From Alicyclobacillus mali NBRC 102425 (GTDB taxonomy: Bacteria > Bacillota > Bacilli > Alicyclobacillales > Alicyclobacillaceae): DNA of 59,857 nucleotides. The stretch is taken from NCBI RefSeq assembly GCF_001570745.1, contig NZ_BCSG01000028.1, positions 1 to 59,857 of the forward strand, written 5' to 3'. Below the pieces are notes generated by a model. That model saw only the letters and a program-made list of their open reading frames with translations. It made no database searches and had not been told where the DNA came from. Numbering within the stretch: position 1 is the stretch's first letter; each line of letters starts with the position of its first letter. The position numbers and the translations under genes were made by a program. This document shows, one piece after another, positions 26,018 to 35,396 of the stretch.

Positions 26018-26332
26018 TCACGCGCTCGGCCCCTGTCCGCTGGTCCCAGTGCCGCCGGCCGAGCCGCTGCCACCGGAACCGCCTGCGCCCGCGCCGCTTC
26101 CCCCACTGGGCGCGTTCGTCAGAAGCGCCACGTCGACCCGCTCCACCTGCACGAGCGGCTCATCGATGAGCTGCGCCAGCGCGAGGCCGACCGCGAGCAG
26201 ATCGCCGTCCGCCGCCTGGGGCGAAACGTGGTTGAATTTGTGCACCTTCAGTTTGGGTTGGCCGTTGGCACGCGTGCCCGACTGCGTCTGCAGCTGCAAC
26301 GTCGTGCCGAGTGCGAGGCTCGATTGTGCCAT
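26018..26332 (-). CDS. DUF1659 protein with Gly/Ser-rich tail
   Basis: The protein has 104 residues. Residues 1-75 (MAQSSLALGTTLQLQTQS, then NHVSPQAADGDLLAVGLALA) fit DUF1659. The last ~28 residues are a low-complexity Gly/Ser/Ala tail (SGGSGAGAGGSGGSGSAGG) not usual for the family. A GGAGGAACG site precedes the ATG. It pairs with the DUF2922 gene downstream. The function is unknown. Confidence 0.78.
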   Translation of the reverse strand: MAQSSLALGTTLQLQTQSGTRANGQPKLKVHKFNHVSPQAADGDLLAVGLALAQLIDEPLVQVERVDVALLTNAPSGGSGAGAGGSGGSGSAGGTGTSGQGPSA

Positions 26333-26585
26333 CGCTCGTTCCTCCTTCCGCAGGTTACCCGCCCGGGCGGGCACCGAAGGACATGCGGCGAAGGGCTTCG
26401 AGTGTGGACACGCCTGGGTGGAAGTCTCGTCCCGGTTGAATCCTCCCGCTCGCTCCCCGCTCAGCACGCAGATTTCCGCTGGCGGCCAAATTTCGACCTC
26501 GCGCGGCCTTCCTGGCAGGAATCCGGGGGAGCAGGTGGAATGTATTTTCGAGAAATCGGCGGTTTCAACGGATGTGGGGTGCGGT

Positions 26586-28142
26586 ATGAGCTGGACGGCG
26601 AACTACGAATTCAAGCGCTTGGTCAAGCGGCTCATTCTGAACTACTTCGCGGGCTCCATCGTCGCCGTCCTCGGCGTGGGTGGCGTGCTCATCTTGACCA
26701 CCCTTCACCTGAATCCAGAGGACCTAGGAATCATCTGCGGCATCCTTGGCGGTTCACTCGTTCTGATGCTCATCGCGGACTCGATTGCATTTCGCGTTCA
26801 AATTCGCCCGATTCGGAAAGCGCTGCTCGCGTCACACCCCACCGAAGACATGCTTGTGAAAGGGTATCATCGAGCGCTTCACCTGCCCGCGCTCGCCGTG
26901 CTTCGGGTCATGGGCCCTCATTGGCTTTCGTTCCTCATCCCAGGGCTCGTGTCGTCGTCCATCCTCGTGCGACGAGGGATTTTGCACCTGCCGCTGGCGT
27001 ACGTATGGCTGGCATCGCTCGGCACGCTCATCGTGGCCTGTATGCATGCCGTGATCGAATTTTTTCTCACCTCGCGCTCTATCGAACCGACGCTCCTCAC
27101 CATTCGGCGCAGGGGAGAGCACATGTACGGCGCGTCCGTGTTGTTGCGTGGCCAGGTGGTGGTGCCGCTCGCGTTCAAGTTCGCGATGAGCGCCGTCGTG
27201 TTTGGCGCCCTCCCGCTGCTCTTGTTCGGCTTGGCGAACGCCGTACGGCTGACCCATGTGGGATTCGGCTCGTCCACATACTGGACGTGGGCGGGCGGCA
27301 TTCTGGCGCTCGGCTCCCTGTTCTCCGCATTCGGCGGATACCTGTTGGCGAGCGACGTACAGAGGCCTATCCGCAGACTCGAGTCACTGATGCGGCGCGT
27401 GGAGCGAGGGGATTTTTCCCTGCGCGCGGACGACACGTACATGGACGAATTCTCGGATCTCATCCAGGGCTTCAACCTGATGCTGAACGGCCTCGCGCAC
27501 CGGGACGCGATGAACCGCCAGCTCATCGACAGCTACTTCGCCACGCTGGCCGCGGCGCTGGACGCGCGCGATCCGTACACGGCGGGCCACTCGCAGCGCG
27601 TCGCGCGCTACGCGGAGGCCATCGGCCGCAAGGTGAACCTGTCGCCGCAGACGGTGCGTGAGCTGAGACAATCGGCGCTCCTGCACGATATCGGGAAAAT
27701 CGGCATCCGCGACGAAATCCTGCTGAAGGAGGGCAAGCTGACGGACGAAGAGTTCGCCATCATCAAGCAGCATCCCGTGATTGGCGAAAAGATCATCCGC
27801 CAGATCCAGCCGGACGACGCCATGAGGCCGCTGTTGCCGGGCATCCGCTCCCACCACGAGCGATACGACGGCAAGGGCTACCCGGATGGACTCGCCGGCG
27901 AGGACATTCCACTGTTTGGCCGCATCCTCGCCGTGGCCGACGCCTTTGACGCCATGACATCAGATCGCCCGTACCGCGCCGGCATGCCCGTCGAGCGGGC
28001 CATCCAGGTGCTTCGCGAAGGGCGCGGGACCCAGTGGGATCCGCACTTCGTGGATGCGTTCATCGACGTCTATCAAGAGGTCTACATTCCGGACGAGGCC
28101 AAGTCGGCCGCACGCGAAGCAGCAGCCTCCACGAGCCAGTGA
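26586..28142 (+). CDS. Membrane HAMP / HD-GYP cyclic-di-GMP phosphodiesterase
   Basis: The protein has 518 residues. Several hydrophobic helices occupy residues ~15-265 with no large extracellular domain. A HAMP segment (LASDVQRPIRRLESLMRRVE) follows, then an HD-GYP domain with HSQRVARYAEAIG, LLHDIGKIGI and HHERYDGKGYPDG, so metal ligands and the GYP triad are present. It is expected to degrade c-di-GMP. The start is the ATG before SWTANYEF with GTGGGG upstream; 253 bp separate it from the DUF1659 gene. The last 61 nt overlap the convergent amidotransferase-type gene. Confidence 0.9.
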   Translation: MSWTANYEFKRLVKRLILNYFAGSIVAVLGVGGVLILTTLHLNPEDLGIICGILGGSLVLMLIADSIAFRVQIRPIRKALLASHPTEDMLVKGYHRALHLPALAVLRVMGPHWLSFLIPGLVSSSILVRRGILHLPLAYVWLASLGTLIVACMHAVIEFFLTSRSIEPTLLTIRRRGEHMYGASVLLRGQVVVPLAFKFAMSAVVFGALPLLLFGLANAVRLTHVGFGSSTYWTWAGGILALGSLFSAFGGYLLASDVQRPIRRLESLMRRVERGDFSLRADDTYMDEFSDLIQGFNLMLNGLAHRDAMNRQLIDSYFATLAAALDARDPYTAGHSQRVARYAEAIGRKVNLSPQTVRELRQSALLHDIGKIGIRDEILLKEGKLTDEEFAIIKQHPVIGEKIIRQIQPDDAMRPLLPGIRSHHERYDGKGYPDGLAGEDIPLFGRILAVADAFDAMTSDRPYRAGMPVERAIQVLREGRGTQWDPHFVDAFIDVYQEVYIPDEAKSAAREAAASTSQ

Positions 28143-28843
28143 AAGAGGGCCAGGGCGCCCTCGTCCTCCCGCCACAGATTCTCCGGATGCCACTGCACCG
28201 CGACGAGGGGCCAGCGCCCCTCCGACTCCACGGCCTCCACCAGCCCCTCGCTGTCCCACCCCACCGGTTTCAGGGAAGACGCCAGGTCCTTCACCGCCTG
28301 GTGGTGAAAGCTGTTGACGCGAATCGCGGTCTTCCCGTAGCACTGCGCCACGCGCGATCCCGGCTTCAGCTTCACCGTGTGCGCGTACGCGTTGCGCGGA
28401 GCCTTCTGGCTGTGCTGGATTTTGCCCTTCCACTGGCGCGGCAGATCCTGATACAGCGTTCCGCCAAGCGCCACGTTCAGCATCTGCATGCCGCGGCAAA
28501 TCCCGAGCACAGGCTTCTGCTCCCGCCGCATCACCTGCACGAGCAACATCTCCAGCCGGTCTCGCTCCGGCTCGAGCGTCCCCAGCCCCTGCAGGGGCTC
28601 CTGCCCGTACAGATTCGGATCCACATCGTTGCCGCCCGTCAGCAGGAGCCCATCGAGCCGCATGCCAAGTTCAATGGCGCTTGCCTCATCCGCGAGATAC
28701 GGCAGCACCACCGGAAGTCCGCCAGCCCGCTCTACGCCGCGCGCGTAGTCGTCCGCAAGCATCACCGCCTGGAGCGGCACACCCGGGACCGCGCTCTGCC
28801 TCAGTTCGTGCGATCCCGTCATTCCAATCAGTGGCCGTGTCAT
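28082..28843 (-). CDS. Class I glutamine-amidotransferase-like hydrolase (gamma-Glu-GABA hydrolase/PuuD family)
   Basis: The 253-residue protein has LLTGGNDVDPNLYGQE, the nucleophile elbow VLGICRGMQMLNVALGG (Cys) and a C-terminal VQWHPENLWR with His and Glu of the triad. The family cleaves gamma-glutamyl amides, such as gamma-glutamyl-GABA in putrescine degradation; the substrate here is not shown by context. It precedes no other gene in its direction and overlaps the 3' end of the HD-GYP gene on the opposite strand. Confidence 0.88.
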   Translation of the reverse strand: MTRPLIGMTGSHELRQSAVPGVPLQAVMLADDYARGVERAGGLPVVLPYLADEASAIELGMRLDGLLLTGGNDVDPNLYGQEPLQGLGTLEPERDRLEMLLVQVMRREQKPVLGICRGMQMLNVALGGTLYQDLPRQWKGKIQHSQKAPRNAYAHTVKLKPGSRVAQCYGKTAIRVNSFHHQAVKDLASSLKPVGWDSEGLVEAVESEGRWPLVAVQWHPENLWREDEGALALFHWLVEAAASRAADLASSGM

Positions 28844-28865
28844 GCCCCCACCTCCGCACCGGCGC

Positions 28866-30119
28866 TCAGGCGTTCCAACTCGCCAGGTACCGCTTCTGCG
28901 ACTCGGTCAACGCGTCGATCTCGACACCCCACGTCGCAAGCCGCATGCGCGCCACCTCTTCATCCATATGCGCCGGGATGGCGTGCAGCCCAGGCGGGTA
29001 CGATTTCGTCATCACCTCGCGCAGGCCGAGCGCCTGAAGTGCGAACGTCATGTCCATCACCTCGACGGGATGGCCGTCTCCAGCCGCGAGATTGACGAGC
29101 CTGCCTTCGGCGATAAGATACAACCTGCGCCCGTCGGCCAGTCGATACTCGTCCACGTTGGGACGGGCGGTGCGCACCTCCACGGCGAGAGCGGAAAGTG
29201 CCTCCTTGTCCACTTCAACGTCGAAGTGGCCCGCGTTGCCGAGGATGGCCCCATCCTTCATCCGCTCCATCGCGTCCCGCGAGATGACTGCCTTGTTGCC
29301 CGTGACCGCAATGAAAATGTCGCCGATCTCGGCCGCCTCCCGAATCGGCATGACCCGGAACCCTTCCATCACCGCCTCCACCGCGCGGATCGGATCCACC
29401 TCGCACACCACCACTTGCGCGCCGAGCCCCCGCGCGCGCATGGCCACGCCCTTGCCGCACCAGCCGTAGCCCACCACGACCACGGTCTTCCCAGCGATCA
29501 TGAGATTCGTCGTCCGCATGAACCCATCCCACACGCTCTGTCCGGTGCCGTACCGATTGTCGAACAGGTGCTTGCACTGCGCGTCGTTGACGGCGAGCAT
29601 CGGATAGCGCAAGACGCCTTCCCGCGCCATGGCCCGAAGCCGCAGGATACCCGTGGTCGTCTCCTCGCAGCCGCCGCGGATCCGCGCCGCTTGCTCCGGC
29701 CGCTCGCGGTGCAGAATCGTGGCGAGATCGGCGCCGTCGTCGATCACGCCCTCGGGCTCCCAGTCGAGCACAGCCTCGAGGTGGCTGCGATACTCCTCCG
29801 GCGTAGCCCCGTGCCACGCGTACACGCGGACGCCTCGGTCCGCCAGGGCCGCCGCGACGTCATCCTGGGTGGACAGCGGATTCGACCCAGCGATGGCCAC
29901 CTCGGCGCCCCCGGCCTGAATGGCGAGCGCAAGCCGGGCCGTCTTGGCCTCCAGGTGCAGGCACATGGAAATGCGCTTGCCCAAAAACGGCTTTTCCTCG
30001 GCGAAACGGCGCTCGATCTCGCCCACGAGCGGCATGTGCGCCCTCGCCCATTCGATCTTCTGATGGCCCGAAGGATGAGACTCCGGATTGCGGATCATGG
30101 ATGGCTTTGTCTGTGGCAT
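28866..30119 (-). CDS. ahcY: S-adenosylhomocysteine hydrolase
   Basis: The 417-residue protein shows [33 protein letters not shown], and the NAD-binding [19 protein letters not shown]. The C-terminal [18 protein letters not shown] is also characteristic. It splits S-adenosylhomocysteine to adenosine and homocysteine with bound NAD. The short length is that of the archaeal/thermophilic type. The ATG begins [10 protein letters not shown]; a GGGAGTGTGGAG site precedes it. The ndoA terminator lies just upstream, so the gene needs its own promoter or readthrough. Confidence 0.96.
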   Translation of the reverse strand: MPQTKPSMIRNPESHPSGHQKIEWARAHMPLVGEIERRFAEEKPFLGKRISMCLHLEAKTARLALAIQAGGAEVAIAGSNPLSTQDDVAAALADRGVRVYAWHGATPEEYRSHLEAVLDWEPEGVIDDGADLATILHRERPEQAARIRGGCEETTTGILRLRAMAREGVLRYPMLAVNDAQCKHLFDNRYGTGQSVWDGFMRTTNLMIAGKTVVVVGYGWCGKGVAMRARGLGAQVVVCEVDPIRAVEAVMEGFRVMPIREAAEIGDIFIAVTGNKAVISRDAMERMKDGAILGNAGHFDVEVDKEALSALAVEVRTARPNVDEYRLADGRRLYLIAEGRLVNLAAGDGHPVEVMDMTFALQALGLREVMTKSYPPGLHAIPAHMDEEVARMRLATWGVEIDALTESQKRYLASWNA

Positions 30120-30148
30120 GTCGATACTCCACACTCCCTCTGCACATG

Positions 30149-30173
30149 AAAAAAGACGGATGAAGCATCCGTC
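30149..30173 (-). terminator. Rho-independent terminator of ndoA
   Basis: On the minus strand GACGGATG and CATCCGTC (30155-30162 and 30166-30173) form a perfect 8-bp stem with a 3-nt loop, followed by TTTTTT. It ends the acpS-to-ndoA gene block. Confidence 0.9.
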
Positions 30174-30207
30174 CTCGCGTTCCCATCGCATCTCCAAAAA
30201 ATAATCT

Positions 30208-30558
30208 TCAGAAATCCACCAGCCCTAGGCTGATCAACAGTCCCTCGTTGACCAGCTTCATGGCCTCCTCATCCAGATGCGTGATTTTGTCGGTCAGGCG
30301 CTGCTTGTCGATGGTGCGCAGCTGCTCGAGCAGAATGACGGAATCGCGCTCCAGACCGTACTTTTCCGCCTTGATCTCCACGTGCGTCGGCAACTTTGCC
30401 TTCTGGATCTGCGCGGTGATGGCCGCCACAATCACCGTCGGGCTGAAGCGATTGCCGATGTCGTTTTGCACCACGAGTACGGGGCGAAATCCTCCTTGCT
30501 CCGAGCCGACCACAGGCGACAGATCCGCAAAGAAGATGTCCCCACGCCTGACATTCAA
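30208..30558 (-). CDS. ndoA: mRNA endoribonuclease toxin EndoA (MazF/PemK family)
   Basis: The 116-residue protein begins [20 protein letters not shown] and has [20 protein letters not shown] and [15 protein letters not shown], nearly identical in layout to B. subtilis EndoA, which cuts RNA at UACAU. It is 4 nt behind its antitoxin gene, in the alr-ndoAI-ndoA order seen across Bacilli, and is followed by a strong terminator. Confidence 0.97.
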   Translation of the reverse strand: MNVRRGDIFFADLSPVVGSEQGGFRPVLVVQNDIGNRFSPTVIVAAITAQIQKAKLPTHVEIKAEKYGLERDSVILLEQLRTIDKQRLTDKITHLDEEAMKLVNEGLLISLGLVDF

Positions 30559-30562
30559 TCGT

Positions 30563-30865
30563 TCACACCCCGCTCACCAAGCGCTCCACGGTGTTGCCGG
30601 CCTCCTGCTCGACCAGAAACGCCTCACAGGCGATGCGCAGGTTGAGAGGCGCCATCTCCTGATACCCGCGCTGCATAGTCTCGCGCAGATCACCGGGCTC
30701 TCTCCTCGATACATACATACGCAGCGCCTCGCGCACGATGTCACGCGCGCGTCTGTCTCCCATCTCGCGACCCGCGGCCTGATTCCAGGCGTTGAATTTC
30801 GAACTCGACAAGCGCGGCACCTCCACGGTTTGCGGCGACGTCCCTGATGGCTTCCATGCCGCCAT
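30563..30865 (-). CDS. ndoAI: EndoAI-like ribbon-helix-helix antitoxin
   Basis: The 100-residue protein has an RHH region ([19 protein letters not shown]) and the conserved C-terminal toxin-binding segment [20 protein letters not shown], ending TVERLVSGV. It should bind and neutralise EndoA and may repress its own operon. The ATG starts MAAWKPSG. It lies 53 nt after alr and 4 nt before ndoA. Confidence 0.92.
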   Translation of the reverse strand: MAAWKPSGTSPQTVEVPRLSSSKFNAWNQAAGREMGDRRARDIVREALRMYVSRREPGDLRETMQRGYQEMAPLNLRIACEAFLVEQEAGNTVERLVSGV

Positions 30866-30918
30866 TATAGCCGCCCGGTCCCCTCGGCGCAAAAGGCGTC
30901 GAAGCGCGTCGGACGCTC

Positions 30919-32124
30919 CTAGCCATCGCACACGACGCGCGGCACGCGCCGGTGCACGCGACACAAGATTTCATATGGAATGGTCTGCGCCAGCGCCGCC
31001 AGCCAGTCAAGCGACAAAACGCGCCGCTCTTCCCTATTCGACGCCATTCGATACGTTTCCTGCACGCGGGCTGCACGTTCTTCCGGGTGCAGCCGATTCC
31101 ACCATCCCTCGCGCCACAGCGCGGGAGGTTCGTACCCAAAGAGCGCCGCGAAGTCGCCCGTCGCCACGTCGAGCCCAGTCACGTCCACCATCAACTGATC
31201 CATGCACACGCGGCCGATGACAGGCCGCAGATCGCCTCCCACCAGCACGTCGCCTTGATTCGACAGATGTCGCGGATAACCGTCGGCGTATCCGCCTGCA
31301 ACGGTCGCAATGCTCGTAGGCCGTTGGACCGCGAACGTCGCGCCATACCCCACGGTTTCCCCAGGCTGTGCCCGAGCCACGCGCAGGACGCCCGCGTAGA
31401 GGCTCATCACCGGGCGCAGGGAGGGTGCAGGAAGAACCGCCGGATCCGGCGAATAGCCGTACGCGGCTATGCCCACGCGCACCATATCGAGGTGCCAGTC
31501 GGGATTGCGCAGGAGCGCCGCGCTGTTGCCCGCGTGAATGCGCGCCGGGCGAACCCCCGCCTCCTCGAGCGCGCGCGCGAACACCTTCAGGCGCTCCATC
31601 TGCCCAGAGGCGTGCGCGGGATCATCCGCGTCGGCGGCGGCCAGGTGCGTGCCCGCACCCACCAGTTCCAGATCTTCTCGCGCCGCAATGGCCCGAGCGA
31701 GCGCCACCGCCTCGTCCGTTCGCTTGACCCCCAGCCGATTCATGCCCGTGTCGAGCGGCAGGTGGACTCGAAGCCGCTTCGGCATGCGCGGGATCTCGTC
31801 GATGGGACTCAGATCGGTCAGGGCGATCTCGACCTCTGCCTCCGCAGCCTTCGCGCAAGCGTCCGGCGTCACCGCGCCCAAAACCAGGATGTTCACGTCG
31901 CGTTGAAACGCGCGGATCTCGAGCGCCTCCTCGAGCGAAGCGACGGCGACGTCGCGCACGCCCTCACGAGCAAGCCGACTCACCACCGCGCGCACGCCGT
32001 GGCCATAAGCGTCCGCCTTCACCGCCACCATCAGGCTCGCGTCCGGGCGCAACCTGCTCTTCAGATACCGGATGTTATGGGAAAGATGGGCGAGATCGAT
32101 CACGGCAAACAAGGGTCGGTACAT
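30919..32124 (-). CDS. alr: Alanine racemase
   Basis: The 401-residue PLP enzyme has Lys36 in LMVAVKADAYGHG, the catalytic-tyrosine region TVGYGATFAVQRPT and GRVCMDQLMVDVTGLD. It interconverts L- and D-alanine for peptidoglycan. It is preceded by the YdcC-like gene and followed by ndoAI-ndoA, as in B. subtilis. Confidence 0.97.
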   Translation of the reverse strand: MYRPLFAVIDLAHLSHNIRYLKSRLRPDASLMVAVKADAYGHGVRAVVSRLAREGVRDVAVASLEEALEIRAFQRDVNILVLGAVTPDACAKAAEAEVEIALTDLSPIDEIPRMPKRLRVHLPLDTGMNRLGVKRTDEAVALARAIAAREDLELVGAGTHLAAADADDPAHASGQMERLKVFARALEEAGVRPARIHAGNSAALLRNPDWHLDMVRVGIAAYGYSPDPAVLPAPSLRPVMSLYAGVLRVARAQPGETVGYGATFAVQRPTSIATVAGGYADGYPRHLSNQGDVLVGGDLRPVIGRVCMDQLMVDVTGLDVATGDFAALFGYEPPALWREGWWNRLHPEERAARVQETYRMASNREERRVLSLDWLAALAQTIPYEILCRVHRRVPRVVCDG

Positions 32125-32153
32125 TTGGGGTCACCTCATGTGCCGAGTGTAAC

Positions 32154-32198
32154 ACAAACGCGCCATCCAGAGGCCTCGGGCTCCTCTGAGATGGCGCG
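32154..32198 (-). terminator. Terminator between the ydcC-like gene and alr
   Basis: On the minus strand CGCGCCATC pairs with GATGGCGCG, with GAGG/CCTC pairing inside, followed by TTTGTGTT. It lies just after the 32217 stop and before the alr start, so it may attenuate rather than fully separate the two. Confidence 0.75.
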
Positions 32199-32216
32199 GC
32201 GGAAAGATCCATGGCG

Positions 32217-33224
32217 TCACTTTCCGACCTCGGCGAACGTGGAGATGGCGATGTTTTCGAGCTCGGGCAGTGAGAGATCGTTGGATGTGAGGTCGAACTC
32301 GATACCGTTTTGCATCCAGGTCAGATTGGCGACTTGGGTGCCGGGCGCTTCGTCGTAAATGGCTGGTATCCCGTACAAATCCACCAGTTCGGCGCTCGGC
32401 AGCCCTGCGGCGCCCGGGGTCAGCGCCGACTCCGTGAGAACGTAGTGATGATCGCCGCCCTGATAGCGCATGATGATACTGGACTCGTCGGGCTGTGCAA
32501 GATCGGTGAGCTTCGTGCCGTACATGGCCGGTGGTTCGATGTAGTCGAAGGCGTGATCGGATGCGAGGGTGGGTTTGGCGGCCTGCCCGGCTTGTGCAAT
32601 GGTCTGCGGATCGAAGGCGTTCTTGGGAAATTCGACGCCGGTCTCGAACGACTGGTACGTGATGACCACGGCGGCCTTGCCGTTCTTGTCGAGCAGCGTG
32701 ACCGACTGTGGCTTCAGGTCTTTGGAGAGCACGATTTGCTCTCGGCTGACCACATCGCTCGCGGGGACCACGGGCACCTCGAACGCGTAGGTGTCCTTCT
32801 CCCGGCTCACCTTGACGGATTTGTCGGACGCGATTCGCTGCAGGAGCTGATCATACAGGTAGATCTGCCCCTGGTTCTGCGCCCAGTTGCCGTTGAAGCG
32901 AAACACCTTCCCGAGCGACGGGCTGACGATGAACATGCCGTTTGGCGTGCGGACAATGACCTGATTGATCTGTTTGTCTGCGTTGCCGAGCTCAATCTTG
33001 TACATGTCCTTCGACTCGTAGGAGACGCGCACAAAGTACTTCTGGACGTTGTTGTCCATCTGCACCGTCATGATGGCCTCGCTCTGGTAGTTCTTGTTCT
33101 CGAAAGCCTGCGCCTCCGACTGGATCTTGTGATTCACAGAACTGGTGGTGCCGGGGATGCCGCAGCCAGCGACGACGCCCCCCGCGAGGGCGAGCGACAA
33201 CAGGACTGCCGTTAGCTTTCGCAT
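32217..33224 (-). CDS. Lipoprotein with LolA-like fold (YdcC homologue)
   Basis: The 335-residue protein has a lipoprotein signal peptide (MRKLTAVLLSLALAGGVVAG, then Cys21 in VAGC), so it is expected on the outer face of the membrane. The rest (YQSEAIMTVQMDNNVQKYFV and PNGMFIVSPSLGKVFRFNG) resembles LolA/LppX-type lipid-binding proteins and B. subtilis YdcC. Position between the NAD(P)HX repair gene and alr supports that assignment. The ATG follows GAAAGGCGAGG. The function is unknown. Confidence 0.85.
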   Translation of the reverse strand: MRKLTAVLLSLALAGGVVAGCGIPGTTSSVNHKIQSEAQAFENKNYQSEAIMTVQMDNNVQKYFVRVSYESKDMYKIELGNADKQINQVIVRTPNGMFIVSPSLGKVFRFNGNWAQNQGQIYLYDQLLQRIASDKSVKVSREKDTYAFEVPVVPASDVVSREQIVLSKDLKPQSVTLLDKNGKAAVVITYQSFETGVEFPKNAFDPQTIAQAGQAAKPTLASDHAFDYIEPPAMYGTKLTDLAQPDESSIIMRYQGGDHHYVLTESALTPGAAGLPSAELVDLYGIPAIYDEAPGTQVANLTWMQNGIEFDLTSNDLSLPELENIAISTFAEVGK

Positions 33225-33257
33225 AGCCACCTCGCCTTTCTCCACCACGCACCATCC

Positions 33258-34760
33258 TCACTCCGAAGCGCCCACCTCCGCGCGGTACGCGCGCACCGCG
33301 TCCGGCAGCCGCGCAATGACGTCCGAAGCCGTGACGGCGACCTCCGTCAGCTCTTCTCCCGCGCGCTCGCCGGCCCGACCGTGCAGCCAAGCGCCGAGGG
33401 AAGCGGCGTCAAACGCGTCCAGCCCCTGCGCGATGAGTGCGCCGATGACGCCAGCCAACACGTCGCCCGTCCCCGCCACCGCAAGCGCGCTCGATCCCGT
33501 GGGATTCACCCGCACCCGTCCATCGGGGTGGGCGATGACGGTCCGGTGTCCCTTGAGGAGCGTGACCGCCTGACTCCTTGCGGCGATGGTCCTCGCGGCT
33601 TCCAGCCGCCGCGCCTGCACCTGACGCGCGTCCCAGCCGAGCATGCGCGCGGCCTCCTTGGGATGCGGCGTCAGCACAAATTCGCCCGCCACCGGATCGA
33701 ACTGGCCCGCGTGCGCCACGGCCGCGAGCGCCTCCGCGTCGATGACGCCGCGCGCCACGCCCGCCCGGACGAGATCGAACAGCCACGTGCGCGCTTCGCG
33801 CCCGAGCAGCCCAAGCCCGGGCCCGACGATCACGGCGTCCACATCTTGCAGCAGCTGGGCGGGATCGCCGCCCTCCCGCACGACGACATCGGGCGCGAAG
33901 AGCGACGCCTCCGCGCGAGCGCCCGCGACGACCACCAGTCCGGCCCCTGCGCGAAGCGCGGCCAGGGACGCGAGTCGGCTCGCGCCCGGCATCTGACCGA
34001 GCGCGATGCCCACCCGGCCGAAGGTGCCCTTGTGACTCATGGCGCTGCGGAAGCCGAACCGTTGGCCAAAGGCCGCGGGCGACACGTAGGACGCCCGGAC
34101 GCGCGCCGGATCGACCGGGATGCCCACGTCTGCCACGCGCACGAGGCCGGCGTGGATGGCGCCGGGCGTCACCGCCGTGCCGAGCTTCTCGGCCGCCATG
34201 GCGATGGTCTCGTGCGCCTTGACGGCGGGTCCAGGGACCTCGCCGGTGGACGCGTCGACGCCGGACGGAAGATCGGCGCTCACGATGTACGCAGAGGACG
34301 CGTTGGCCTCCTCAATCATCTGTGCCATCAAGCCCTCGGCCGCCCGTGAGACTCCGGTGCCAAGCAGCGCGTCGATGAGCACGGCGCGGCCATGCCTGCC
34401 CTGGCCGAAGCCCGAGAGCGCCTGGTGGAGGCTTCCGGGCTCGTAGACCTTCCACGGTACGCCAAACCGCTCAGCCATCTGCTGTGCGGTGTGCGCGTCG
34501 CCCTGAAGATCGGCTGGATGGCACGACGTGAGCACTTCGACCTCGATGCCCGCGTGGCGCAGCCATCGCGCCGCCACCCAGCCGTCGCCGCCGTTCATGC
34601 CCTTGCCGCACAGAACCACCACTTTGTCCGGGCGAAGTTCCCGGACGCGATCGGCGATGGCGCGGCCCGCGTGATCCATCAGGACGATGGCTGGGACGCC
34701 CAGGCGATGGATGGTGTCGTGATCGAAACAACGCATTTCATCACTCGTGACGAGATACAC
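33258..34760 (-). CDS. nnr: Bifunctional NAD(P)HX epimerase/dehydratase
   Basis: The protein has 500 residues. The N-terminal NnrE epimerase (~1-215) has VVVLCGKGMNGGDGWVAARW. The C-terminal NnrD dehydratase (~230-500) has MSHKGTFGRVGIALGQMPGA and the ribokinase-like VAGTGDVLAGVIGALIAQG. Together they repair hydrated NADH and NADPH. The GTG at 34760 is chosen because GGGGAGGG lies 8 nt before it and it restores the family N-terminus (VYLVTSDEMRCFDHDTI); an ATG at 34736 would cut 8 residues. It lies between acpS and the ydcC-like gene. Confidence 0.95.
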   Translation of the reverse strand: MYLVTSDEMRCFDHDTIHRLGVPAIVLMDHAGRAIADRVRELRPDKVVVLCGKGMNGGDGWVAARWLRHAGIEVEVLTSCHPADLQGDAHTAQQMAERFGVPWKVYEPGSLHQALSGFGQGRHGRAVLIDALLGTGVSRAAEGLMAQMIEEANASSAYIVSADLPSGVDASTGEVPGPAVKAHETIAMAAEKLGTAVTPGAIHAGLVRVADVGIPVDPARVRASYVSPAAFGQRFGFRSAMSHKGTFGRVGIALGQMPGASRLASLAALRAGAGLVVVAGARAEASLFAPDVVVREGGDPAQLLQDVDAVIVGPGLGLLGREARTWLFDLVRAGVARGVIDAEALAAVAHAGQFDPVAGEFVLTPHPKEAARMLGWDARQVQARRLEAARTIAARSQAVTLLKGHRTVIAHPDGRVRVNPTGSSALAVAGTGDVLAGVIGALIAQGLDAFDAASLGAWLHGRAGERAGEELTEVAVTASDVIARLPDAVRAYRAEVGASE

Positions 34761-34842
34761 AGAGAGTGCCCTCCCCGAGGATTGGTATATGGATATGAGC
34801 CGTGTCCACGAAGTATGTACAACGCTGACAAGCGTGCGGCGG

Positions 34843-35250
34843 TCACAACTGCTCCAGGACGGCAACGGCGAACGCGAGGCCACCGCTGTGGGTGAGGGCG
34901 AGGTGCAGGCGAACGCGCGCGGCATCCGGCGGGCCGAATTGCGCCCAGAGCGCCGACGACGGCTGCCAGACGACCTGCAAACCCGCGTCTCCCAGCGACA
35001 CGGCCACGTTCGGCATCGAGAGCCGGGCGAGGCCGCAACCAGCAGCCTTCGCGATGGCCTCCTTCGCCGCAAACCGACCCGCCACAAACTCCGCGAGCCT
35101 GGCCGCGTCGGAGATGGCTCGCGCGCGGCGCCGTTCTTCGGGAGCAAGCACGCGCTCCAAAAACGCGTCGCCGCGCCGCGCGAGCGCCGCGCGAATGCGG
35201 CGGATCTCGATCACGTCGTTCCCAATTCCGAGAATCAAACGCGCCACCAC
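34843..35250 (-). CDS. acpS: Holo-[acyl-carrier-protein] synthase
   Basis: The protein has up to 135 residues, with LILGIGNDVIEIRRIRAAL (first metal-binding Asp) and EFVAGRFAAKEAIAKAAGCG (catalytic Glu/Lys). It transfers phosphopantetheine from CoA to ACP. Tandem GTG codons at 35250 and 35247 are possible starts, but a TTG at 35238, 8 nt after GAGGTGG, gives the standard N-terminus LILGIGNDVIEI and may be the true start. It is first in the acpS-nnr-ydcC-alr-ndoAI-ndoA block. Confidence 0.94.
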   Translation of the reverse strand: MVARLILGIGNDVIEIRRIRAALARRGDAFLERVLAPEERRRARAISDAARLAEFVAGRFAAKEAIAKAAGCGLARLSMPNVAVSLGDAGLQVVWQPSSALWAQFGPPDAARVRLHLALTHSGGLAFAVAVLEQL

Positions 35251-35396
35251 CTCTTTGCCTCGATTGTACTACGCTCGAGGCGGTTACCATCTGGCTGCGG
35301 GAAAAGTTTCATCACCGGTACCGTAATTCTGTGGATGACTCGGAATCCCTTTCCGAACGCGGACATGTGCGGTAAACTGGAACAGGGGGGATGACC

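Noticed and set aside
28842-30149. 435-codon frame opposite ahcY
   Set aside because: It is a mirror of the S-adenosylhomocysteine hydrolase codons, rich in His, Arg and Pro, without a start signal.
30208-30865. Toxin-antitoxin pair as sign of a mobile element
   Set aside because: The pair is the chromosomal EndoA/EndoAI in its conserved position behind alr, with no transposase, integrase or flanking repeats.
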